DNA of 6,853 nt from Alphaproteobacteria bacterium (GTDB lineage Bacteria; Pseudomonadota; Alphaproteobacteria; Micavibrionales; Micavibrionaceae). The DNA lies in the NCBI GenBank assembly GCA_030639165.1, contig DAOWDF010000279.1, positions 1-6,853 of the forward strand, in the 5' to 3' direction. A program made the position numbers and the translations under genes. The notes under the pieces are model-generated. The model was not told the DNA's origin. It searched no databases and worked only from the letters and a program-made list of their open reading frames with translations. Positions 1 to 6,069 of this stretch are shown here, piece by piece. Position 1 is the stretch's first letter, and every line of letters begins with the position of its first letter.

Positions 1-2709
1 CTGAAGACGCGCATTGCTAAATACAAATTTGGTGTAGAAATAACTTAGCCCCATCAAAGAGATGCCCAAACCAAGGAACGAGAACACACGATACAGCCCC
101 TCCAATTCAGCAGCATCAAACAAGAATACTTTTAATACTGCCACTATCATGAAGGCTAATGACATCATACGAGCCGCTTTACTGCTTTTAGTAATGCCAA
201 CAAAGAGCAGCGCTAATCCTGTTAACAGCCAGATAACCGAATAGCTATAAAGTTCAGCTGACCCAATATTACCGTGCTCTAGATAACCGCCTTGGAAATA
301 TTGGCGCACCGTAAGCGAGGTTAATGCAAATAATAATGCCAGCCCAATAGCTTTATAAAACTTCTCTTTACCGCTAGTTAAAATCAACATGTCCCTATTA
401 TATAGCGCCCAACCAACAAGTAATAGGCCAACTCCATAGGTTAGGGTAATACCATTAAATAATGGCATCTCGCCGACAAACTGAGAATTTGACCAATATG
501 GATTACAGATAAATAAATCAAAATATGCAAAGCGCAGCATGGCAACATGAAAAATACCACTACCCCATTTCTTTAGGAAAGAAATATCATAGCGATGAAC
601 AAGATGTAATGACCCTATCGCTATTACAGCGTAGAATATGGTGATTACCCCGCGCTCAATAAAACCAGCAGGAATGCTAAATATATTAGAATTCCCATCA
701 TGGAATAAATCACGTAACAGGTAATATGATGTAGCCATAACAAGCATCACGGCCGCACCACACAAGACATTAATAACTTCTATATCCCCCCGATCTATCT
801 TCAAGATATTCCATAGAGCAAAAGAAATAAGCGCGGCTGGAGCTCCTAGCTTTAGGATAGGAACATCAAATGCATAGCGAGCTATAGATGAACCTCCACC
901 AGATAAAGACTCAAGAACCAAGTCTGCAAATAATAATATTTGCCCATAATTCATACCAATAAATATAAACGTCAAAACTATGATTATCTTTTTCAAGAAA
1001 TCAATCTTGGTTATTTGATAAACCCATGCGGTTGCTGCGATTTGACCTGCAAAAGCCAACGGCACATAGCTCCATGGCAGTTCAATAGCTAGCCCCAGAG
1101 AAATAAACGCCGAGGAAACAAGAACGTAAATAGCTAATAACTGCTCCCTAATAGACTGATCTAAATTATATTCCCTATGTATATTTGATACCTGATAGAT
1201 CGCTAAACCAGCAAGCAGTAAGCCTAACACCCCCCAGAACATACTAAAAGCTTCGGTAAAGCTTTGTGGCAAATCAAGTACATAATAAGCAATCAAATAA
1301 ATAGAAATTGCGGCCTTAGCCTGAATACTCGCCCAAAAACGCGGGTCTTGCACTTTCCTCATAATAAATGCGCCGCCACCAACATAAATGGCACTCATAC
1401 CAACCATAACAGCAACAGCATTTTCAAGAGGTGCATCTTGCGCCCATATAAATAGTAAAATCAAACTTGATGCTAGCTTTACCCATAGTGGCTTTTGATA
1501 AATATCGGGCTGAAAACATGCTAACGCCATAACCGCAATGCTCAATAACCCTAGCATTGACCAATCAAATAATGTCAAAGTTATTTCAAAGCTAAGCCAT
1601 ATAATAGTTAACACGCCTCCAGCTATAGCCATAAAGTTCAGGGCATGAATAGAGCGGCTCTCACTTTTTTGAACTGTATTTTCTGCAATTCTTCTTCCAG
1701 TAACGACCAGCACAACTGCCGTAATTGCCATAGAGAATATAACCAATGTAATTGCGTCAGAAGATGCTAGCCCCACTGAGAACCAGAATGATGACCAGCA
1801 GAACACTCCAACAAGCGAAACAGCGGCCAACCTCCACCAACCTCTTTGCGCGAGAACATAAAACATACCGCTAAATAGTAGGAATAAATAGGTGAACATC
1901 GCGATAGCATTTGGATCATCTGAACCAACCAAAGCAGGCGTCAGCAAGCCACCAAGCAAACCAAATACAGCGATAGGCTGCCCATGCCTAAGCGACAGGA
2001 CAACCGCCATTGCGGTTATAATGGTCATGCTACCAAAACCTAATAATGGTGGTAACAAGCCATATAAATTTATTGCAGCATAAACACTTACATATAAGGC
2101 TACTAGCCCTGCGCCCACTAGCCCCTGTGCCATGCGAACAGAATTAGCAATATGCTCACGACGGCCTATCCATTGCCCCGCGGCCAATAAAGCGCAACCA
2201 AAGATGCCGCCCAAAGATACGCGCACCATAGGCCCCAACCAGCCAAGTTCAATCGAATATCTAACAAGAAAAAACGCCGCGCAAATAAGTGATATAGCCC
2301 CAACCCATACAGGTAATTTTGTGGCTATATTTTGCTCAAACGTGGCTTTAATCCTAGGAGTATAATCTGTTTCTAAGACAGGAGGCACTTCTGCTTGGGC
2401 ATGCTCGGGCAATTCTTTTGCTGCAACAAGGTCGCGAGCTTCTTCTTCACTCCATTCCTCAATTTTTTCTGAAGAATCAAATGCATTGTTATCTTTAATA
2501 TGTTGTTTAATCTCGTTTTTTTCTGCTACGGCAGATTTAGCACTAACCTTACCTGCCTCTAAAAACTTTACCTTACCCTCTAAAACCGCAACCTTTTCAT
2601 ACAGCCTGCCAATTTCTTCTCGCAATGAGCTAAAGCGGTAATGATTAACCCACGGCATAAATAATGTTACTAAAAATAAAAGTAATATAATTATAAAAAA
2701 AGCTTCCAT
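1..2709 (-). CDS. DUF2339 family multi-pass membrane protein (C-terminus cut by window edge)
   Basis: The minus strand is open for 903 codons from an ATG at 2709 to the window edge, with no stop. The protein starts with one hydrophobic segment (residues 2-19), followed by a predicted coiled coil (about 28-55, with EEIGRLYEKVAVLEGKVKFL) and an acidic linker (about 60-115). The rest is almost continuous membrane helices, probably well over 20. DUF2339/COG5373 hallmarks are visible: LVRYSIELGWLGPMVRVSLG (about 146-165), GLLGGLLTPALVGSDDPNA (about 251-270) and, near the end, KVFLFDAAELEGLYRVFSFL. The family is widespread in Proteobacteria, lies in the inner membrane and has no established function. 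The tail motif normally lies within a few dozen residues of the C-terminus, so only a little is missing. The start is supported by GGGCGAG about 4 nt upstream on the coding strand. It is transcribed away from the rest of the window. Family assignment is confident from motif recall; function is unknown. Confidence 0.93.
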   Translation of the reverse strand, partial: MEAFFIIILLLFLVTLFMPWVNHYRFSSLREEIGRLYEKVAVLEGKVKFLEAGKVSAKSAVAEKNEIKQHIKDNNAFDSSEKIEEWSEEEARDLVAAKELPEHAQAEVPPVLETDYTPRIKATFEQNIATKLPVWVGAISLICAAFFLVRYSIELGWLGPMVRVSLGGIFGCALLAAGQWIGRREHIANSVRMAQGLVGAGLVALYVSVYAAINLYGLLPPLLGFGSMTIITAMAVVLSLRHGQPIAVFGLLGGLLTPALVGSDDPNAIAMFTYLFLLFSGMFYVLAQRGWWRLAAVSLVGVFCWSSFWFSVGLASSDAITLVIFSMAITAVVLVVTGRRIAENTVQKSESRSIHALNFMAIAGGVLTIIWLSFEITLTLFDWSMLGLLSIAVMALACFQPDIYQKPLWVKLASSLILLFIWAQDAPLENAVAVMVGMSAIYVGGGAFIMRKVQDPRFWASIQAKAAISIYLIAYYVLDLPQSFTEAFSMFWGVLGLLLAGLAIYQVSNIHREYNLDQSIREQLLAIYVLVSSAFISLGLAIELPWSYVPLAFAGQIAATAWVYQITKIDFLKKIIIVLTFIFIGMNYGQILLFADLVLESLSGGGSSIARYAFDVPILKLGAPAALISFALWNILKIDRGDIEVINVLCGAAVMLVMATSYYLLRDLFHDGNSNIFSIPAGFIERGVITIFYAVIAIGSLHLVHRYDISFLKKWGSGIFHVAMLRFAYFDLFICNPYWSNSQFVGEMPLFNGITLTYGVGLLLVGWALYNRDMLILTSGKEKFYKAIGLALLFALTSLTVRQYFQGGYLEHGNIGSAELYSYSVIWLLTGLALLFVGITKSSKAARMMSLAFMIVAVLKVFLFDAAELEGLYRVFSFLGLGISLMGLSYFYTKFVFSNARLQ

Positions 2710-2786
2710 GAAACTCGCCCTACCATAATGATTAATACCGCTCAATTTATAGTCTGTCACAATTATGAACATAGTACAATAAAAAA

Positions 2787-2815
2787 TTGAACGGTGTTTA
2801 AAACTAGTATATATA
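2787..2815 (+). promoter_or_regulatory. Sigma-70-like promoter facing the IS3 remnant
   Basis: TTGAAC (2787-2792) is followed by exactly 17 nt and then TATATA (2810-2815), close to the housekeeping consensus. Transcription would start near 2822, giving a leader of only about a dozen bases before the ATG at 2836. AGGAG lies at 2825-2829, 6 nt before that ATG. Promoter, leader and ribosome site make a complete expression signal for a reading frame that now stops after 10 codons. Confidence 0.6.
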
Positions 2816-2824
2816 GATATATAC
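2807..2824. promoter_or_regulatory. 18-bp operator-like dyad over the -10 box
   Basis: GTATATAT (2807-2814) and ATATATAC (2817-2824) are perfect inverted repeats around a 2-bp centre (AG). The dyad covers the -10 hexamer and the expected start point, the usual place for a repressor site. Alternating AT sequence forms dyads easily by chance. The flanking G and C also pair, which is modest support. Confidence 0.4.
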
Positions 2825-2835
2825 AGGAGATAAAC

Positions 2836-2868
2836 ATGGATAGACGTGTCCGTCGTCAAATCATTTGA
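2836..2868 (+). pseudogene. Small gene start interrupted by the IS3 remnant (10 codons remain open)
   Basis: An ATG with a well-spaced AGGAG site opens the frame MDRRVRRQII and then stops at 2866-2868. Only the first 11 bases (2836-2846) lie outside the insertion element, whose left tip starts at 2847, so the last six codons are element sequence. I read this as the 5' end of a small gene that the element split. Joining 2846 directly to 3748 keeps one frame open to a TAG at 3878-3880 and would give a 47-residue product. Its tail is rich in Gly, Pro and Trp (for example VPPWSFPCGGVYDQGDMG). I do not recognise that product. A functional 10-residue leader peptide is the alternative. Confidence 0.35.
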
Positions 2869-2871
2869 GAC
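2847..2871 (+). repeat. Left terminal inverted repeat of the IS3 remnant
   Basis: This 25-bp end starts TGTCCGTCGTCA and ends GAGAC. Read inward, it matches the opposite end of the element at 19 of 25 positions, including TG at the tip and TGAGAC at the inner edge. It lies 50 bp beyond the transposase stop codon, where an IS3 end is expected. Confidence 0.72.
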
Positions 2872-2920
2872 ATATAGGTCAAATATGATCAGGAGGTTTT
2901 GGCTTCTGATTAAGTTTAAA

Positions 2921-3553
2921 TTAAGCAGCTAATTTAAGATGCTGCAAGCGTCTTTGTTTAATTGTTTTAAGTTTTAGCCTTCTCCTTTTTTCTAAGATTG
3001 AGTTTCCCCTGCCAAAGTAAACGTCAGCAGGCGTGAGGTTATTGATGCTTTCGTGATATCGCTCGTGATTGTAATATTCGATGAACTGGCCGATTTCGTG
3101 CTCTAAATGGCTCGGCAAATAATAATTGTTGAGCAGGACACGGTTTTTTAGAGTTTGATGCCAACGCTCAATCTTTCCTTGTTTTGCGGGTGGTATGGGG
3201 CGCCTCGTACATGGCTCATACCTTTGCTTTCAAGAAACTCGGCGAGCTCAGCCAACAATCCTAAAGTACGTAAAATCAGTCTGCCATTGCTGGTTCACGC
3301 GGCGATAGCTCAGGCTTTTCAAGGGCGAAGTCAATGATTTTAACTCTAACCTTATCTGGAATACGGTTCCACACATGGGATGGGCACGAGGGCTTGTCAG
3401 CCAGCGCGCCAGCCCACCTTCAAGGTATTTATCATACCAGCGATAAAATGTCGGGCGCGGAACGCCAATCTTATCCAGTGTTTGCCGTGCAGATAGGTGA
3501 GATTTTTCAACGGTGCGGATGATCTCAAGCTTTTCAGATGCGGGATACCTCAT
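2921..3553 (-). pseudogene. IS3-family transposase orfB pseudogene, frameshifted and internally deleted
   Basis: The frame starts with the conserved MRYPASEKLEIIR and a helix-turn-helix (TLDKIGVPRPTFYRWYDKYLEGG). It breaks near 3408: the expected ALADKPSCPSHVWNRIPDKV continues in another frame as far as about 3297. About 50 residues are then missing before NQQWQTDFTYFRIVG (3295-3251), which holds the first catalytic Asp. A second block, which should contain the SDNGS aspartate, is missing before LAEFLESKGMSHVRG. A 1-nt loss near 3183 precedes KIERWH, with the catalytic Glu at 3167-3169. The C-terminal tail (YYNHERYHESINNLTPADVY to LKLAA) is intact up to the TAA at 2921. With the second DDE aspartate gone and several frame breaks, the gene is dead. 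Confidence 0.88.
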
Positions 3554-3747
3554 ATTTCTTCGCCCCCATTGCCGATCATGCTTTTTTACCCAAGGGCACT
3601 TCGTAAGAAGACGCAGATCAAGAGTTTGCTCGGCAACGATTTCTTTCAAAACGCGAGATTCACGGCGAATATCTTTCACCACCTTGGTAGCTTTGGACTT
3701 GGTAGTTTTAGTATTTAATTTGGTCTCATAAGACCTGACGGCGAACA
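3554..3747 (-). pseudogene. IS3-family transposase orfA remnant with its centre deleted
   Basis: The visible frame has the usual lysine-rich start (TKTTKSKATKVVKDIRR). It passes directly into the C-terminal leucine-zipper segment (ESRVLKEIVAEQTLDLRLL) found at the end of orfA in this IS group. The HTH core that normally lies between them is missing, so a deletion between two similar KD(I/L)RR stretches is likely. The frame then runs through a short junk segment (CPWVKKHDRQWGRRN) straight into the orfB start at 3553, with no stop between. No good native start codon survives within the element. Intact orfA binds the element ends and supplies the N-terminal part of the OrfAB fusion transposase; this copy cannot. 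Confidence 0.75.
3723..3747 (-). repeat. Right terminal inverted repeat of the IS3 remnant
   Basis: Read on the minus strand, this 25-bp end begins TGTTCGCCGTCAGG and ends ATGAGAC. It pairs with the left end at 19 of 25 positions. It sits just upstream of the orfA remnant, as expected for the promoter-proximal end. Confidence 0.7.
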
Positions 3748-3785
3748 AGCAAAATCTAAAAATCACAATTATATTGTTAAGGGGG

Positions 3786-3833
3786 TGCCACCTTGGTCAT
3801 TTCCGTGTGGGGGAGTTTACGACCAAGGTGACA
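3786..3833. repeat. Inverted repeat / hairpin 1 (CACCTTGGTC arms)
   Basis: CACCTTGGTC (3789-3798) and GACCAAGGTG (3821-3830) are perfect complements around a 22-nt loop. Past one mismatch the arms continue with TG (3786-3787) and CA (3832-3833), giving 12 pairs of 13 and TG...CA outer ends. The loop contains GTGGGGGAG. There is no T-run on either side, so it is not a standard intrinsic terminator. It could be an RNA hairpin, a protein-binding site, or two abutting ends of a lost mobile element. Confidence 0.6.
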
Positions 3834-3839
3834 TGGGGT

Positions 3840-3876
3840 TACCTCAAACTACTATATGGGGGATTGGTTTGAGGTA
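3840..3876. repeat. Inverted repeat / hairpin 2 (TACCTCAAAC arms) at the 3' end of the small minus-strand gene
   Basis: TACCTCAAAC (3840-3849) and GTTTGAGGTA (3867-3876) are perfect 10-bp complements with a 17-nt loop (TACTATATGGGGGATTG). The stop codon of the minus-strand gene (3852-3854) lies in the loop. No T-tract follows in either direction. It could still slow exonucleases or RNA polymerase at the end of that gene. Its loop shares TGGGGGA with hairpin 1, 7 bp away. Confidence 0.6.
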
Positions 3877-4034
3877 TTAGCTCTATTTATTTCAACTTGG
3901 TCGCGGATGGCTTTAATAGTGCGCAGCTCAGTTAAATTTGTACGCAAACGTTTACGCGCCATTTGATAAACAAAATCTATTACGTGATCTAGCTCACAAT
4001 TTTGATCCATTGGGGGTGTTTTTTCGGTATTCAT
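3852..4034 (-). CDS. Small charged hypothetical protein (60 residues)
   Basis: The frame begins MNTEKTPPMDQNCELD and ends NTSNQSPI. I do not recognise it. Residues about 15-52 (from ELDHVIDFVYQMARKRLR onward) look like one or two amphipathic helices rich in Arg, Lys and Glu, with no signal peptide or membrane segment, so it is probably a small cytoplasmic protein. I chose the ATG at 4034 because AGGA (4045-4048) lies 10 nt upstream. A GTG at 4043 would add three residues but has its ribosome site too close. The gene is transcribed divergently from the HTH/methyltransferase operon and shares a 278-bp intergenic region with it. The last part of the gene overlaps the inverted repeat at 3840-3876. 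The size would fit a small regulator or antitoxin-like protein, but nothing specific supports that. Confidence 0.6.
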   Translation of the reverse strand: MNTEKTPPMDQNCELDHVIDFVYQMARKRLRTNLTELRTIKAIRDQVEINRANTSNQSPI

Positions 4035-4042
4035 AATACACA

Positions 4043-4074
4043 CATCCTACTCAGTTATTTATAATTTTAGGATG
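4043..4074 (-). promoter_or_regulatory. Leader inverted repeat that could mask the ribosome site of the small gene
   Basis: On the minus strand, CATCCTA (4074-4068) is complementary to TAGGATG (4049-4043) across 18 nt. The second arm contains the AGGA ribosome site of the 60-residue gene, so folding of the leader would hide it. A competing pair, ACTCA with TGAGT, overlaps the same arms. A 7-bp stem with an AT-rich loop is weak, so this is only suggestive. Confidence 0.3.
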
Positions 4075-4188
4075 AGTTACACATTATCACCCCTACACAC
4101 GAAACTTTCATTTCTTCACATAATTAACTATGCGATGGGTTGGTTATAATCTCATTATGGAATAAGCGTCAAGATAAATAGCAATAAA

Positions 4189-4291
4189 ACTTAAATAAGT
4201 TAGCCGCACACTTACTTTTGGTGTATATTATGTATTGTTATGCATAAAATGTGTATTGAAACTTATTTAAATAATGTTTATACTTACTTTT
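4189..4291. promoter_or_regulatory. Cluster of repeats and dyads upstream of the methyltransferase operon
   Basis: Several small motifs surround the operon promoter: an ACTTA/TAAGT dyad at 4189-4200; the 10-mer ACTTACTTTT at 4210-4219 and again at 4282-4291; TGTATTG at 4231-4237 and 4252-4258, 21 bp apart (two helical turns); a perfect palindrome TTATGCATAA at 4238-4247 between those two copies; and a perfect 12-bp palindrome TTATTTAAATAA at 4263-4274 between -35 and -10. The layout suits control by one or more DNA-binding proteins, possibly the HTH protein of the operon. The sequence is very AT-rich, so some of these repeats may be chance. Confidence 0.42.
4256..4284 (+). promoter_or_regulatory. 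Near-consensus sigma-70 promoter of the HTH/methyltransferase operon
   Basis: TTGAAA (4256-4261), a 17-nt spacer and TATACT (4279-4284) form a strong housekeeping-type promoter. Transcription should start near 4291, about 22 nt before the ATG at 4313. GAGGGG (4297-4302) supplies the ribosome site, 10 nt before the ATG. The spacer holds a 12-bp palindrome, which suggests repression of an otherwise strong promoter. Confidence 0.7.
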
Positions 4292-4312
4292 AAATTGAGG
4301 GGTATTAGATAA

Positions 4313-4957
4313 ATGGCTATCACAGGTAAGCAAATCGGCGCAGCAATGCATCTACTGGGAATTTACAGCAAAGATGTATGTGAGGCTACAGCAATAGCCA
4401 ATTTAACAATGACGCGCGTGCTAAAAGATGAGGTAAAAGAAACAACTGCCAAAAAAGTTATTGAATTCTTAGAAGCACGTGGAATAGAGTTCACAGAATA
4501 TCAAGGTGTGTGCCTTAAACCAAAGGCTTTAATCACACAATATGAAGGCAGAGAAGGATTTGTGGATTTTCTAAAAGATGTTTTAGCCACAGTTACCGTG
4601 CATGGCGGCGAAATATGCGTATCTGGCGTAGATGAAAGGCTATTTGAAAAATATGCAGGGGAATACCTGCAAACATATATGTCACTAATGAGTGACCAGA
4701 GAAAAAAGAACGAATTTACATTTAAAATACTCATTAAAGAAGGTGATAGCCATTTCGTAGCAACGAACTATGCCGAATATAGGCATGTTAGTGCAGATAG
4801 CTTTGTGCCCGTTCCCTTCTATGTCTATGGCAATAAGCTAGCCATTATCATCTACAGAGATGATGACGTTACAATCAATGTAACAGAATGCCCCCCAACA
4901 GCAGATGGTCATAGGGAACAATTCAACACTATATGGAATAAGCTAGAAAAATCATGA
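4313..4957 (+). CDS. HTH transcriptional regulator with a TrmB/PLD-like putative sensor domain
   Basis: The 214-residue protein has two parts. Residues about 4-60 look like a compact XRE-type helix-turn-helix of the alphaproteobacterial kind, ending in KKVIEFLEARGIEF; the segment after it (YQGVCLKPK) matches the usual GGxGVRLK-like tail. Residues about 74-214 resemble the phospholipase-D-like effector domain of TrmB-type regulators. It has an opening helix (GFVDFLKDVLATV), a strand (GGEICVSGVDE), a region with VPVPFYVYGNKLAIIIYRDDD, and a closing REQFNTIWNKLEK helix. I see no HKD catalytic motif, so this domain more likely senses a ligand than cuts phosphodiester bonds. Its stop overlaps the start of the methyltransferase gene by 4 bases (ATGA), so the two are co-translated. 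A plausible role is to sense the methyltransferase product or substrate and control the operon. The HTH call is fairly secure; the sensor call rests on motif similarity alone. Confidence 0.78.
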   Translation: MAITGKQIGAAMHLLGIYSKDVCEATAIANLTMTRVLKDEVKETTAKKVIEFLEARGIEFTEYQGVCLKPKALITQYEGREGFVDFLKDVLATVTVHGGEICVSGVDERLFEKYAGEYLQTYMSLMSDQRKKNEFTFKILIKEGDSHFVATNYAEYRHVSADSFVPVPFYVYGNKLAIIIYRDDDVTINVTECPPTADGHREQFNTIWNKLEKS

Positions 4958-5922
4958 GTAACGACTTCAAATCCGATATTATAGACTTGTTTTCTTACAA
5001 AATGGGTGGGCATGTGCAAAAATATTGCTATGGAGGCGATGCGCGCCCTGATGGCACAACAGGATCAAAATTATGGCATGATTTTGTAACGGCGCATGAA
5101 CATTACTATCCTATTCGAGATGAAATAGCTTCCGTGCCAATGCTGCTTGCAAATCTTGGAAGGCGCTACGATAATATTATTGATTTTGGCATTGGTGACG
5201 AGGCTGCAATTCGCAGTAAAATGATCCCTATTCTAAGGTTACAGGAAAAATTAAAGTACTTTACAGCCATAGATTTTTCTCGCAAAAGCCTTGATGATAG
5301 CCTTGGTATTTTGCGCCGTGAAATGCCTGAAATAAATATAAACGGAATACAAGGCGATTTTTACCACACTCATAAGGTAAAAGGAAGCAACCGCTTAGGT
5401 TTGCTATTTGGCCCCAATATTTCAAACCAAGATATGATGGTTGGCGAAAAACTACCATATGGCACAATAGTTGAAAGACTGGGCATTCTAGCTAGCACAG
5501 TGCGCGGGGATGCCAGCGGACATCTAGTAGTTTCAATTGATAAAATCCCTGACCTTAGAAAAGCTTTAAAAGCCTATGAGCATCCTTATTGGAACAGCAT
5601 GATGACAGGGCTTGCTTATGATATTCAGAGCAAATTAAAGCCAGAAGGTGATTTTTCACCCTCTTTATGGCATTATGAACCTGTTCTTGATCAGGATAAC
5701 CACGTGGTGCAACATACTCTTGCCCCGTCTTTAGATCAGAACTTCACTATTGACGACTACGAATTTGATATTAAAAAGGGCGAGCAATTTGTTGTATTAA
5801 ACAGCTTCAAATTCCCCTTGGACTTATTCATGGGAATGCTTGAAGACGCAGAACTTAGCAATAACAGGATCATTGCAAATTCAAATGATCACCCAATGGT
5901 CTTTGTTGAGTCCGCTGTTTGA
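4954..5922 (+). CDS. EgtD-like SAM-dependent methyltransferase (Methyltransf_33 family)
   Basis: The 322 residues match the length and motif order of EgtD, the histidine N-alpha-trimethyltransferase of ergothioneine synthesis. Visible are YYPIRDE (51-57, family YYPTRTE), the SAM-binding strand IIDFGIGDEAAIRSKM (75-90), AIDFSRKSLDDSL with the ribose-binding Asp107, QGDF (133-136), and LFGPNISN (151-158), whose Asn158 aligns with the substrate-binding Asn of EgtD. Further on come VVSIDKIPD (192-200) and the C-terminal DFSPSLWHYEPVLD and NSFKFPLDLF. In EgtD the last motif reads E-x-S, and its Glu binds the imidazole ring of histidine. Here it is Leu282-Asn283-Ser284. The SAM reaction is likely kept but the substrate may not be histidine. 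No egtB, egtC or egtE partner lies in the window. The start overlaps the upstream stop (ATGA) and has only a weak ribosome site, which fits translational coupling. I give no gene symbol because ergothioneine function is doubtful. Confidence 0.82.
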   Translation: MSNDFKSDIIDLFSYKMGGHVQKYCYGGDARPDGTTGSKLWHDFVTAHEHYYPIRDEIASVPMLLANLGRRYDNIIDFGIGDEAAIRSKMIPILRLQEKLKYFTAIDFSRKSLDDSLGILRREMPEININGIQGDFYHTHKVKGSNRLGLLFGPNISNQDMMVGEKLPYGTIVERLGILASTVRGDASGHLVVSIDKIPDLRKALKAYEHPYWNSMMTGLAYDIQSKLKPEGDFSPSLWHYEPVLDQDNHVVQHTLAPSLDQNFTIDDYEFDIKKGEQFVVLNSFKFPLDLFMGMLEDAELSNNRIIANSNDHPMVFVESAV

Positions 5923-6069
5923 TTGAACTCATAACTCTTACAAACTAAGCTATAAGAAATAATATTTATACCCTCTATCTCGCGCCAATAAACATTCAGC
6001 CATTCGCTATATAAGGTATAACTCAGACCGAAAATAATTGTACAAATAAACCAAAGTTACGAGCGCAGC
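5923..6069. other. Gene-free stretch after the methyltransferase gene
   Basis: I see no gene of credible length on either strand here. The sequence is AT-rich. There is no clear intrinsic terminator for the upstream operon. The best candidate is a weak stem, AAGTT/AGCTT, near 6054-6071, followed by AATTTTTAT; it has only five pairs, including one wobble. Confidence 0.5.

Larger units (their letters stand above)
2710..2846. other. Divergent intergenic region between the DUF2339 gene and an IS3 remnant
   Basis: This AT-rich stretch separates the minus-strand DUF2339 gene from a plus-strand start codon. It carries the plus-strand promoter, dyad and ribosome binding site listed separately. I see no convincing minus-strand promoter for the DUF2339 gene, although AT-rich hexamers are plentiful between 2730 and 2785. 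Confidence 0.6.
2847..3747 (-). mobile_element. Decayed, internally deleted IS3-family insertion sequence
   Basis: Remnants of both transposase frames (orfA and orfB) lie between two imperfect inverted repeats that begin with TG, as IS3-family ends do. The element is 901 bp, whereas intact relatives are about 1.2-1.3 kb. It has lost the middle of orfA and two blocks of orfB, and it carries at least two frameshifts. No 3-4 bp target duplication is left: ACG on the left against AGC on the right. It cannot make an active transposase, but its ends might still be moved by a related enzyme. Confidence 0.85.

Noticed and set aside
62..2365. Several plus-strand open frames of 60-77 codons (62-244, 1264-1455, 1892-2083, 2132-2365)
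   Set aside because: They lie opposite the continuous 903-codon DUF2339 frame, have low-complexity hydrophilic composition and lack convincing ribosome sites.
3155..3731. Plus-strand open frames across the IS3 remnant (3155-3337, 3334-3522, 3497-3718, 3513-3731)
   Set aside because: They are antisense to recognisable transposase sequence and have no family features.
3786..3876. CRISPR or tRNA-like structure
   Set aside because: The two stems differ in sequence, there is no repeated unit with spacers, and there are no tRNA T-loop or acceptor features.
4073..4150. 25-codon plus-strand frame MSYTLSPLHTKL... in the intergenic region
   Set aside because: The only AGG lies directly against the ATG, too close to serve as a ribosome site, and no promoter is clear.
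4501..4734. 77-codon minus-strand frame inside the HTH regulator gene
   Set aside because: It is the reverse of a well-supported gene and no protein family features are visible.
5261..5467. 68-codon minus-strand frame inside the methyltransferase gene
   Set aside because: It is antisense to conserved EgtD-like motifs, with no sign of a real protein.
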